Assembly (NCBI GenBank): GCA_027038295.1
Contig: JALVXD010000082.1
Span: forward strand, 1 to 52,405
Source: Campylobacteraceae bacterium
Lineage (GTDB): Bacteria; Campylobacterota; Campylobacteria; Campylobacterales; Sulfurovaceae
Reading direction: 5' to 3'
Length of the DNA: 52,405 bases
Below are positions 24,671 through 33,210 of this stretch, piece after piece. The notes under the pieces were generated by a model. It was not told the DNA's origin, did no database searches, and worked only from the letters and a program-made list of their open reading frames with translations. The translations under genes were made by a program, and so were the position numbers. Position 1 is the first letter of the stretch. Each line of letters opens with the position of its first letter.

Positions 24671-27301
24671 ATGAGCGAAACCAAAAAAAACGTATACAAC
24701 CCAAAAGAGATAGAAGAGAGCTACTATAAACTTTGGGAAGAGAGAAACTACTTTGAGATAGAGGGTAATAAGTCTATCCAACAACCTGATAAGCACTTTA
24801 CTATTATGATGCCACCACCAAACGTAACGGGTCGGCTTCATATTGGTCATGCTTTGACCTTTACACTTCAAGATATTATTGTTCGTTATAAAAGAATGGA
24901 TGGGTACAAAACCCTTTGGCAACCAGGGGTTGACCATGCTGGGATAGCAACTCAAAATGTGGTTGAAAAACAGCTTTTAGCAGAGGGTACTACCAAAGAG
25001 GCAATAGGGCGTGAAGCCTTTTTGGAACGTGCTTGGATGCAAAAAGAGAACTCACAAGATGCCATTACTTCTCAGCTTAGAAAGCTGGGTGTATCTCCTG
25101 CGTGGAGTCGTGAGCGTTTTACCATGGATGAAGGTCTTGGAAATGCAGTAAAAAAATCATTTAAACAGATGTACGACAACGGTTTCATTGTTCGTGACAA
25201 CTACATGATTAACTGGTGTACTCATGATGGTGCGTTGAGTGACATCGAAGTAGAACATGAAGACCACATGGGTAAAATGTACCACATTAACTACCCATTG
25301 GCTGATGGTTCAGGAAACATTACCGTAGCAACCACACGTCCAGAGACCTACTTTGGAGATACTGCCGTGATGATTCACCCTGATGATATGCGTCATAACC
25401 ACTTGATAGGTAAAAAAATTAAACTGCCTTTAATTGAGCGTGAAGTAGAGATTATTGCTGATAGTCATGTAGATATGGAGTTTGGAACAGGGTTTGTAAA
25501 AGTTACTCCTGCTCATGATACAAACGATTATGAAGTTGGAAAAAGACATGATTTAGAGTTTATTACTATCTTTGATGAGAAGGGAATTTTAAATGAGTAT
25601 TGTGGAGAGTTCCAAGGCTTAGAGCGTTTAGAAGCTAGAGATGTAATTGTTCAAAAACTAGACAATGCAGGGTTTATGGTTAAAATAGAAGACCACCCTC
25701 ACCAAGTGGGTCACTGTTACCGATGTAAAAACATTGTAGAGCCGTACATCTCTAAACAGTGGTTTGTTAAAAAAGAGTTTGCAGCTTCGTCTATTGAAAA
25801 AGTAAACAATGGAGAAGCAGAGTTTTTCCCAAGCCATTGGATTAACTCTTACAACGCGTGGATGGGTGAACTACGCGACTGGTGTATCTCTCGTCAGCTT
25901 TGGTGGGGACATCAGATTCCTGTCTTTTACTGTAACGACTGTGACCATGAGTGGGCTGTAGAGGGTGAGAACCCAACGTGTTGTGAAAAGTGTAACTCTG
26001 AAAACATTCACCAAGACCCTGATGTTCTTGATACTTGGTTCTCTTCTGGTTTATGGCCGTTCTCTACTCTTGGTTGGGGAAATGGTGAGTTTGGAAAAGA
26101 TGCTTTATGGAATGAAGAGGACATGAAGAACTTCTACCCAAATAATTTGCTTATTACTGGGTTTGATATTCTTTTCTTTTGGGTAGCTAGAATGCTTATG
26201 ATGGGTGAAAATATTACAGGTGAGTTGCCATTTAAAGACATCTATCTACACGCACTTGTAAAAGATGAAAAGGGTGAGAAGATGAGTAAATCTAAAGGGA
26301 ATGTTATTGACCCTTTAGAGACCATTGACAAGTACTCAACCGATGCACTTCGATTTACTTTGGCTGTTCTTGCTGTGCAAGGGCGTGATATTAAACTAAG
26401 CGAAGACAAACTAGAGCAGAGCCGTAACTTTACCAACAAACTGTTCAATGCGACAAACTTCTTGCAGTTAAATCAAGAGCATTTTGATGACCTAGACCCT
26501 GCAAACATTAAAACCCCTCTTGGGCGTTATATGTTGGCACGATTTAACGTGGCTGTTAAAGAGACACGTGAGTTTATGGACGTTTATCGTTTTAATGATG
26601 GGGCAACGGTTCTTTATCGTTTCTTATGGGGAGAGTTCTGTGACTGGGGAATTGAGCTAAGTAAAGCAGACAAAGCCTCTGTAGCAGAGCTTGGAAGCAT
26701 CTTTAAAGAGTCTATGAAGTTGCTTCATCCGTTTATGCCGTTTATTACTGAGAACCTCTATATGCGATTGAGTGAAGAGAGCTTAGAAGAGGGTGAATCT
26801 ATCATGGTTAAGGCTTATCCTACTGTAAGTGAAGCAGATGATGAGGTAATCAAACAGTTTGACCTTATTATGGAAGCGATTGTTTCTGTACGTCGTTGTA
26901 AAACGCTTATTGACAAGGGAAACCAAAAAATAGAAAAAGCCTCTGTTAAACTTCCTGCTGGTTCAGACTTAGAGATGATGAAACCGTTCATAGAGAAGCT
27001 TGGAAAGGTAGAAGAGCTTACTTTTGTAGATGAGAAAATAGCTAATTGTGTAACCGATGTTTCTGATAATTTAGAGACATTTATCTCTACTGATGATGTG
27101 GATATGTCGGCAATTATTGGAAAGCTTACTAAGCAAAAAGAGAAGCTTGAAAAAGAGATAGCTAAACTCAATGGAATGCTGAATAATGAACGATTTGTGG
27201 CTAATGCACCAGAGCAGGTTATTGCAGAAAATAGACAGGCTTTGGATGATGCTTCTGAGAAGATGGCTAAGGTTGAGGGGGAACTTAAAGGATTTGAGTA
27301 G
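24671..27301 (+). CDS. valS: Valyl-tRNA synthetase
   Basis: ValS charges tRNA-Val. The 876-residue class I synthetase has the HIGH motif at 57-60 (RLHIGHALT), a CP1 editing domain (VATTRPETYFGDTAV, VKVTPAHDTNDYEVGKRH) and zinc-binding CNDC...CCEKC residues in the insert. KMSKSKGN follows at 537-544, then the anticodon-binding helical domain and a C-terminal coiled-coil arm (KLTKQKEKLEKEIAKLNGML). The length is normal. Its final codon and stop are GAG TAG, and the TAG belongs to the GTAG foot of a REP-like hairpin that starts at once. Confidence 0.97.
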   Translation: MSETKKNVYNPKEIEESYYKLWEERNYFEIEGNKSIQQPDKHFTIMMPPPNVTGRLHIGHALTFTLQDIIVRYKRMDGYKTLWQPGVDHAGIATQNVVEKQLLAEGTTKEAIGREAFLERAWMQKENSQDAITSQLRKLGVSPAWSRERFTMDEGLGNAVKKSFKQMYDNGFIVRDNYMINWCTHDGALSDIEVEHEDHMGKMYHINYPLADGSGNITVATTRPETYFGDTAVMIHPDDMRHNHLIGKKIKLPLIEREVEIIADSHVDMEFGTGFVKVTPAHDTNDYEVGKRHDLEFITIFDEKGILNEYCGEFQGLERLEARDVIVQKLDNAGFMVKIEDHPHQVGHCYRCKNIVEPYISKQWFVKKEFAASSIEKVNNGEAEFFPSHWINSYNAWMGELRDWCISRQLWWGHQIPVFYCNDCDHEWAVEGENPTCCEKCNSENIHQDPDVLDTWFSSGLWPFSTLGWGNGEFGKDALWNEEDMKNFYPNNLLITGFDILFFWVARMLMMGENITGELPFKDIYLHALVKDEKGEKMSKSKGNVIDPLETIDKYSTDALRFTLAVLAVQGRDIKLSEDKLEQSRNFTNKLFNATNFLQLNQEHFDDLDPANIKTPLGRYMLARFNVAVKETREFMDVYRFNDGATVLYRFLWGEFCDWGIELSKADKASVAELGSIFKESMKLLHPFMPFITENLYMRLSEESLEEGESIMVKAYPTVSEADDEVIKQFDLIMEAIVSVRRCKTLIDKGNQKIEKASVKLPAGSDLEMMKPFIEKLGKVEELTFVDEKIANCVTDVSDNLETFISTDDVDMSAIIGKLTKQKEKLEKEIAKLNGMLNNERFVANAPEQVIAENRQALDDASEKMAKVEGELKGFE

Positions 27302-27322
27302 GGTGTAGTCCCCGACTACACC
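27298..27322 (+). repeat. REP-like hairpin with GTAG foot (copy 2), supplies valS stop codon
   Basis: GTAG (27298-27301) is followed by stem GGTGTAGTC (27302-27310), loop CCC and stem GACTACACC (27314-27322). The 25 bases are identical to copy 1 at 1220-1244 read on the other strand. The TAG at 27299-27301 is the stop codon of valS. With the opposed copy at 27370-27394 it forms a head-to-tail palindrome pair like a BIME. Confidence 0.78.
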
Positions 27323-27369
27323 GTCAAAATAAAGCCATGAGTTATTAAAATATTTAAATATATTAACAC

Positions 27370-27394
27370 GGTGTTTTCGGGGAAAACACCCTAC
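27370..27394 (-). repeat. REP-like hairpin with GTAG foot (copy 3), supplies GGDEF-EAL stop codon
   Basis: On the minus strand GTAG (27394-27391) is followed by stem GGTGTTTTC, loop CCC and stem GAAAACACC, ending at 27370. Relative to copies 1 and 2 the stem has two changed positions, each matched by its partner, so the 9-bp pairing is kept. The TAG at 27393-27391 is the stop codon of the minus-strand GGDEF-EAL gene. About 47 AT-rich bases lie between copies 2 and 3. Confidence 0.78.
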
Positions 27395-29706
27395 AAGAAT
27401 CTCTCTTCAAACTCTTTAGCAGGAATGGCTCTACTACATAAAAAACCTTGGTAGTAGACATCTTTATCTATACACATTAGTTTCTCTTTTTGTTCTTCTG
27501 TTTCGACACCTTCAACAATTATTTTATAACTAAACTGCTTCCCAATAGCTACAATACTCTTTACAAGTTCATAACTATCTTCATTGGTTTCAATATCTGT
27601 AACAAAAGTCTTGTCAATCTTTAGTACCTTAAATGCAAATTTTTTCAAATAAGATAGTGAAGAGTAACCTGTACCAAAGTCATCAATACTACACTCAATA
27701 CCTATTGTTTTTAATTTCTGAATAATGGTTTGTGTATTTGAAAAATTATCTAAAAGTGTGGTTTCTGTTAATTCTAATTTGAGTAGAGAAGGAGCTATTC
27801 CTCCTTTTGTGATGCAGGTATTTAGTTGTTCTACAAAGTTAACTTCATTTAATTGTCTAGCATTAATATTGATAGATATGTATTCAAAATTGATGAGTTT
27901 ATTTGTTTTCCAAATATAGAGTTGCCTACAAACTTCTTTAGCTACCCACCAACCTATTTTTGTAATCAGCCCTGATTCCGTAGCCATAGGTAAGAAGCTG
28001 TCTGGCATGATAAGACCTCGGGTAGGATGGTTCCATCTAATTAATGCCTCTATGGCATTAAGTTTGTTGTTATGCATGGAGACAATGGGTTGATAGTATA
28101 GCTCTAGTTCACTCTTCTCAAGAGCAGATTTTAGGTCATGTTGTAAAGAGGTAAGTTCACGCTGTTTTATATCAAGAGAATGGTCATAGAAACGAATGTT
28201 ATTTAAACCTTCTCTTTTAGTTTGATACATTGCCATATCGGCTTGTCTTATAATGTGTTCGGTGTTGTTGCTTAGAGGTTCTATCATAACAATACCAATA
28301 CTTGTAGTCATAAAAAGATCCAGTCCTTCTATTTCAAATGCTGGAGTAAATATCTCTTTCATCTCTTTAGCTAACTCTTGTGCCTGTTTTTTTGTTTCAG
28401 TTCTATCTATAGAATGAAAAGGAATAATCATAATGAACTCATCTCCTCCTATACGAGAAAGATACTTATTGGGAACTTTAACTGTTTGGAGTCGTTTAGC
28501 AACTTCTAACAGTAGTTTATCACCCACAACATGACCAAAAGTATCATTAATTTGCTTGAAGTGATTTAAATCCATATAAAATAGTATAGAGTAGTAGATT
28601 TTATGTTGCTCTTTTTTTATAAGGTCAAGCATATACTCTTGGTAGCTTCGTCTATTTGGCAAACTTGTCAATGCATCATGAAGGGATATGTAGTTGATTT
28701 TTTCATAGGCTTCATGTTCCATGGTTTTATCCTCTACTGTTCCTATTCCACCAATAATATTGTTGTCTTCATCAAGCAATGCTGAGCAGGTCAATTCAAC
28801 CCATATTTTCTCCTCTTGAAAGGAAAAATTATAGGAACCTATAAGTTCATGTGACTCTTTATCTTCAAGAACACTTTTCATGAGTTTTATAGCATATTTG
28901 TCCTTTAAATTATTGAGGTCAAACCCATTTAAATTACCTCCTAAAGCAAATATTTCATCAAATAAGGCATTGTAACTCAGTATTTTCAACTCTTTATCAT
29001 AGTAAAAGATACCAATAGGTGCTTGATTAAGCAATGAACTTAACTTTTTTTCTTTTAGGCTTAACATATCTTTTGCCCAGTGATATTTCTCTTGATTTGT
29101 ATAGGTTTGATGAAAGAGTTGGTTTAAATGTTTATTTGATATTAAAAGTAAAATGTAAAAAATAAATATTAAAAATTGTGTAATATGTGCATACTCCATA
29201 GTTGAGAATGAGACCATAAATAGAAGAGGAAGAATGAGTATACTTATAAATAATGACGAGATTCTAAAGTCAAATAATAAACCTGTCATTGCCCCTGCAA
29301 AACCACTAATGAAAAATATCATAATTAATTGATAGTTATGATTTAAATCATTAAAAAATAGAAGGGGTGTAATACCCCATAAGATTGCATGAAATATAGA
29401 TTTATATTTAAAAATTTCATACCAATTTAAACTGTTTTTTGTAGTTTTAGATTGAATTCCAAATTTTACAGTATATTGGGTATAGTTATAGAACCAACTC
29501 ATATTTAATAGTAAAAGTAGTACGTACCAAATTATCAATAGAATAGTATTTGTTACTTGATTATAAAAGAGATAAAGAAATATAGATGCTAAAATAAAAG
29601 TAGCTATAATAATTTTGGGTAATATTTTATATAATTCTTCAGTTACTCTACTTTTAACATTAGGAAAATGTATTTTTTCAGAGATATAGTATATAAGACT
29701 TTTCAT
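27391..29706 (-). CDS. Membrane-anchored PAS-GGDEF-EAL cyclic-di-GMP enzyme
   Basis: This 771-residue protein has about six membrane helices in its first 195 residues, a PAS domain (about 215-330: IGIFYYDKELKILSYNALF), a GGDEF domain and an EAL domain. The synthase site GGDEF is at 420-424 and intact. The usual RxxD inhibitory site before it reads VPNK, so product inhibition is probably lost. The phosphodiesterase domain has EAL at 553-555, INARQL, ELTETTLLDN, DDFGTGYSS, KIDKTF, EGVETEEQ and YYQGFLCSRA, all the usual metal and catalytic residues. It could therefore make or break c-di-GMP. Its signal is unknown. The gene is convergent with valS. Confidence 0.93.
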   Translation of the reverse strand: MKSLIYYISEKIHFPNVKSRVTEELYKILPKIIIATFILASIFLYLFYNQVTNTILLIIWYVLLLLLNMSWFYNYTQYTVKFGIQSKTTKNSLNWYEIFKYKSIFHAILWGITPLLFFNDLNHNYQLIMIFFISGFAGAMTGLLFDFRISSLFISILILPLLFMVSFSTMEYAHITQFLIFIFYILLLISNKHLNQLFHQTYTNQEKYHWAKDMLSLKEKKLSSLLNQAPIGIFYYDKELKILSYNALFDEIFALGGNLNGFDLNNLKDKYAIKLMKSVLEDKESHELIGSYNFSFQEEKIWVELTCSALLDEDNNIIGGIGTVEDKTMEHEAYEKINYISLHDALTSLPNRRSYQEYMLDLIKKEQHKIYYSILFYMDLNHFKQINDTFGHVVGDKLLLEVAKRLQTVKVPNKYLSRIGGDEFIMIIPFHSIDRTETKKQAQELAKEMKEIFTPAFEIEGLDLFMTTSIGIVMIEPLSNNTEHIIRQADMAMYQTKREGLNNIRFYDHSLDIKQRELTSLQHDLKSALEKSELELYYQPIVSMHNNKLNAIEALIRWNHPTRGLIMPDSFLPMATESGLITKIGWWVAKEVCRQLYIWKTNKLINFEYISININARQLNEVNFVEQLNTCITKGGIAPSLLKLELTETTLLDNFSNTQTIIQKLKTIGIECSIDDFGTGYSSLSYLKKFAFKVLKIDKTFVTDIETNEDSYELVKSIVAIGKQFSYKIIVEGVETEEQKEKLMCIDKDVYYQGFLCSRAIPAKEFEERFL

Positions 29707-29796
29707 AAAGATTATTATATACTAATAGTTATTAATTATATATAACATGTATTGTTGAATTGCATAAATAAAGATAAATTATGACTCATATCTAAA

Positions 29797-29802
29797 TATA
29801 AT
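29797..29802 (+). promoter_or_regulatory. Putative -10 of the rplI operon
   Basis: TATAAT lies 51 bases before the rplI ATG in the 146-base divergent gap after the GGDEF-EAL start. A second -10-like TAGAAT lies a few bases on. Which is used cannot be told. Confidence 0.4.
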
Positions 29803-29852
29803 TTGATAGAATTATGGATTACATAAAAAAATAATCTATAAAGGGTTAAACA

Positions 29853-30299
29853 ATGAAAGTATTATTAATTAAAGATGTAAAAAGCCTTGGAAAAAAAGGT
29901 GAAATAAAAGAAGTAAAAGATGGATATGGTCAAAACTTTTTAATTGGAAAAGGTATGGCTAAATTGGCAACACCAGATGTGGTAGCTAATTGGAAGGCAG
30001 AGCAAGAGCGAATGGAAAAAGAGTTAAAAGAGACTTTAGCTCGTTTAGCCAAAGAAAAAAAAGAGTTGGCTTCTAAAAATCTTGTTATTAAAAAGAAATT
30101 GGCTCCTGCTGGAATTCAAGGTTCAGTTGGTAAAGATGATATTGCTAAAGCTATTAAAGAGCAGATGGATATTGAGATTGATAAAAAGATAGTTGAACTT
30201 AAAAAAGCACTTAAAACTGTGGGTGAACATAAAGTGGACATCAAGTTGGGTCATGGTATTCATGCTACTGTAACAGTTGCGATAGTAGGGGAAGAGTAG
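29853..30299 (+). CDS. rplI: 50S ribosomal protein bL9
   Basis: bL9 binds 23S rRNA at the base of the L1 stalk and helps keep reading frame. The 148-residue protein is of standard length. The N-terminal RNA-binding domain reads [37 protein letters not shown] long connecting helix rich in Glu and Lys (about 45-75) and the C-terminal domain ([31 protein letters not shown]) follow. AAAGGG precedes the ATG. It leads a four-gene run with hslV, hslU and era with gaps of 0 to 11 bases. Confidence 0.97.
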   Translation: MKVLLIKDVKSLGKKGEIKEVKDGYGQNFLIGKGMAKLATPDVVANWKAEQERMEKELKETLARLAKEKKELASKNLVIKKKLAPAGIQGSVGKDDIAKAIKEQMDIEIDKKIVELKKALKTVGEHKVDIKLGHGIHATVTVAIVGEE

Positions 30300-30300
30300 A

Positions 30301-30831
30301 GTGTTTCACGCAACAACAATACTTGCCTATAAAGGTAAAGATAATGCAGTCATTGGTGGTGATGGTCAAGTGAGTTTTGGTGACACCATTTTAAAAGGAA
30401 ATGCAACTAAAATTCGTTCACTCTATAAGGGACAGATTTTGGCAGGTTTCGCAGGAAGTACAGCTGATGCTTTTAATCTATTTGATATGTTTGAGAACAT
30501 TTTAGAGGAGAAAAAAGGTGATATTTTAAAATCTGTTATTGAATTTTCTAAAATGTGGAGAAAAGACAAACATTTACGTCAACTTGAAGCGATGATGTTG
30601 GTACTTAATCGTGACCATATATTTATCTTGACAGGTACAGGTGATGTGGTTGAGCCAGAAGATGGAAAGATTGCTTCTATTGGTTCAGGTGGTAACTATG
30701 CCATATCTGCAGCACGTGCTTTAGATAAACATGCTGAACTATCAGCAAAAGATTTGGTTAAAGAGTCTTTAACCATTGCTGGTGAGATTTGTATCTACAC
30801 CAACACAAATATTAAACTACTGGAGCTTTAA
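30301..30831 (+). CDS. hslV: ATP-dependent protease peptidase subunit HslV (ClpQ)
   Basis: HslV is the proteasome-like peptidase that degrades proteins fed by HslU. The 176-residue product starts with GTG one base after the rplI stop. The chain opens [12 protein letters not shown], so the catalytic Thr is Thr5 and a 4-residue leader must be removed; many bacteria have the Thr directly after Met. [21 protein letters not shown] and FAGSTADAF are family signatures. The Gly-rich metal-binding loop [16 protein letters not shown] is intact. Its place between rplI and hslU is the usual one for Campylobacterota. Confidence 0.95.
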   Translation: MFHATTILAYKGKDNAVIGGDGQVSFGDTILKGNATKIRSLYKGQILAGFAGSTADAFNLFDMFENILEEKKGDILKSVIEFSKMWRKDKHLRQLEAMMLVLNRDHIFILTGTGDVVEPEDGKIASIGSGGNYAISAARALDKHAELSAKDLVKESLTIAGEICIYTNTNIKLLEL

Positions 30832-32181
30832 TTGAGTAATGTTATTCCAACCAATCTTACACCAAAAGAGATTGTTTCATTTTTAGATAAATATGTTATT
30901 GGTCAAACCAATGCAAAAAAGACTATTGCAGTAGCTCTTCGTAATCGTTATAGACGTTTACACTTAGATGAAGATATGCAACGTGATGTAATGCCTAAAA
31001 ACATCTTGATGATAGGTAGTACAGGAGTTGGTAAGACAGAGATAGCAAGAAGACTAAGTAGCATGATGCGTTTGCCTTTTGTAAAAGTTGAAGCGAGTAA
31101 ATTTACCGAGGTTGGTTTTGTAGGTCGTGATGTAGAGTCAATGATTCGTGATTTAGCAGCCAATGCACTACAACTGGTTCGTGAAGATCAAAATGAGCTA
31201 AATCAAGAGAAGATAGAAGCGTATATAGAAAATAAGATTATAGAGAAACTTCTACCACCACTTCCTGCAGGGGCAAGTGAACAGAAACAAGCAGACTATG
31301 AAATTTCATTTGCAAAGATGCAAAAGAAGTTTGAAAGTGGTGAGCTTGACCATCTGAAAATAGAAGTAGATATGCCAACACCAAGTATTGAAGTTATGGG
31401 TGGAGGAAATGTACCACCTGAAATGGCAAATGTGCAGGAGTCTATTATAAAAGTGATAGGTGGACTCAATAAAAAAGGTAAGAAAAAAGAGGTAACGGTT
31501 AAAGAGGCTAAAAGTATTTTAGCCACAGAGGCTAGTGAAGAGCTTTTTGATGAAGAGAAATTAAAAGATTTGGCTTTAACAAAAATTCAAGAAGGTGGAA
31601 TAGTCTTTTTAGATGAGATAGATAAAATAGCTGTTCCAGCCAACTCTAGCTCTCGTCAAGACCCAAGTAAAGAGGGTGTTCAAAGAGATTTACTTCCTAT
31701 AGTTGAAGGCTCAAATGTTCAGACAAGAATTGGTATGGTTAAGACAGACCATATTTTGTTTATATCTGCAGGTGCATTTCATCTAAGTAAACCAAGTGAT
31801 TTAATCCCTGAACTTCAAGGGCGTTTTCCTCTAAGAGTTGAACTAGATTCACTTGATGAAGAGGCACTTTATAGAATATTAACAGAGCCTAAAAATTCAC
31901 TTATAAAACAGTATACAGCACTATTAGAAGTAGAAAAAGTAGAGTTAGAGTTTGCAGAAGAGGCTTTAAGAGCCATTGCAAAATATTCAGCAGTTGCTAA
32001 TGAAAAAACAGAAGATATTGGTGCAAGACGTTTACATACTATTATGGAGCGTATTATTGAAGATATCTCTTTTAATGCCGATGAGTATGCAGGTCAAAAA
32101 GTTGTGGTTGATGAAGCTCTTATAGAAGAGAAGCTAGAGAAACTTGTTGATGATGAAGATACGACAAGATATATATTATAG
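30832..32181 (+). CDS. hslU: ATP-dependent protease ATPase subunit HslU (ClpY)
   Basis: HslU unfolds substrates for HslV. The 449-residue AAA+ protein has Walker A GSTGVGKT at 62-69 and the pore motif region VEASKFTEVGFVGRDVES. An intermediate domain (about 110-245), Walker B (GIVFLDEIDKIA) and a sensor 2 segment near GARRLHTIMERI follow. The C-terminus (DDEDTTRYIL) is of the conserved type that docks into HslV. Translation begins at TTG directly after the hslV TAA, with GGAG inside hslV at 30822-30825 as the ribosome site. Overlapping signals suggest coupled translation and balanced amounts of the two subunits. Confidence 0.96.
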   Translation: MSNVIPTNLTPKEIVSFLDKYVIGQTNAKKTIAVALRNRYRRLHLDEDMQRDVMPKNILMIGSTGVGKTEIARRLSSMMRLPFVKVEASKFTEVGFVGRDVESMIRDLAANALQLVREDQNELNQEKIEAYIENKIIEKLLPPLPAGASEQKQADYEISFAKMQKKFESGELDHLKIEVDMPTPSIEVMGGGNVPPEMANVQESIIKVIGGLNKKGKKKEVTVKEAKSILATEASEELFDEEKLKDLALTKIQEGGIVFLDEIDKIAVPANSSSRQDPSKEGVQRDLLPIVEGSNVQTRIGMVKTDHILFISAGAFHLSKPSDLIPELQGRFPLRVELDSLDEEALYRILTEPKNSLIKQYTALLEVEKVELEFAEEALRAIAKYSAVANEKTEDIGARRLHTIMERIIEDISFNADEYAGQKVVVDEALIEEKLEKLVDDEDTTRYIL

Positions 32182-32192
32182 TAAGGATATAG

Positions 32193-33074
32193 ATGACAAA
32201 ATCAGGTTTTATAGCAGTAGTAGGACGACCAAACTCAGGGAAGAGTACACTTCTTAACTTTTTAGTGGGTGAAAAACTTGCTATGGTTTCAAAAAAAGCA
32301 CAAGCCACTAGAAAACGTATGAATATCATTGTAATGCATGATGATAACCAGCTTATTTTTGTAGATACTCCAGGAATCCATAAAAAAGAACGTTTGATTA
32401 ATGAGTTTATGCTTGAAGAGGCTTTAAAGGCAATGGGTGATGCAGATTTGATTTTGTTTTTAGCACCGATTACCGATAAGCTTGATGAGTATGAGAAATT
32501 TTTGGCACTAAAAGAGAGTTCAAAAGCTAAGCATATTGTACTTTTGACCAAGATGGATCATGTACCTCAAGGAAAAATTTTAGAAAAACTTGGGGAGTAT
32601 CAGAAGTATCAAGATAGATTTGAGGCGATTATTCCTTTTTCTGTCAATAAAAAAGTAGGTAAAAAACCACTTCTTGATGAGGTAGTGAAATATTTGCCAG
32701 CATCTCCTGCTCTGTTTGATACAGATATTACGACTACAGAATTTGTTCGTGATATCTACAAAGAGTTAATTCGTGAATCTATCTTTGAGAACCTTTCTGA
32801 TGAAATTCCTTATGAGTCTGATGTGACTATTGAAAAGATAGATGAAGAGGATAATATAGATAGAATTTATGCAACCATTATAGTAGAAAAAGAGACTCAA
32901 AAGGGAATTATAGTAGGAAATAGAGGAGAGGGGATTAAGCGTGTAGGAAAATTGGCTCGTCAACAGCTTGAACTTTTTTCTGGAAAAAGAATCTATTTAG
33001 ACCTTCATGTTGCAGTTAAAAAAGGCTGGAGTAAGTCACGTGGTGGATTAGAAGATATGGGGTATATATTTTAA
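32193..33074 (+). CDS. era: GTPase Era, 16S rRNA maturation factor
   Basis: Era binds the 3' end of 16S rRNA and helps finish the 30S subunit. The 293-residue protein has G1 GRPNSGKS at 11-18, G3 DTPG at 58-61 and G4 TKMD at 119-122. A C-terminal KH domain has IVGNRGEGIKRVGKLARQQLE and ends in KKGWSKSRGGLEDMGYIF. The length is standard. It is the last gene of the rplI-hslVU-era run; downstream AT-rich sequence separates it from the pilus operon. Confidence 0.96.
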   Translation: MTKSGFIAVVGRPNSGKSTLLNFLVGEKLAMVSKKAQATRKRMNIIVMHDDNQLIFVDTPGIHKKERLINEFMLEEALKAMGDADLILFLAPITDKLDEYEKFLALKESSKAKHIVLLTKMDHVPQGKILEKLGEYQKYQDRFEAIIPFSVNKKVGKKPLLDEVVKYLPASPALFDTDITTTEFVRDIYKELIRESIFENLSDEIPYESDVTIEKIDEEDNIDRIYATIIVEKETQKGIIVGNRGEGIKRVGKLARQQLELFSGKRIYLDLHVAVKKGWSKSRGGLEDMGYIF

Positions 33075-33107
33075 GTTAAAAGCCTTATTTAATAAAAAAA
33101 AACAGAA

Positions 33108-33191
33108 AATATTTTGTAATATTAAAATATTTATATAATAATAAAAATTAATATTATATTAAGAAAATATTAATGACATAAGCAATATAAT
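33108..33191 (+). promoter_or_regulatory. AT-rich promoter region of the MSHA-type operon
   Basis: The 136-base gap after era is very AT-rich. It holds five AATATT motifs starting at 33108, 33118, 33126, 33150 and 33166, then a -10 TATAAT at 33186-33191. Transcription should begin near 33198. The dense A/T tracts may bend DNA or bind an H-NS-like or curved-DNA factor; that is inference. Confidence 0.5.
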
Positions 33192-33210
33192 CGCTATATC
33201 TTAAAAAGGA

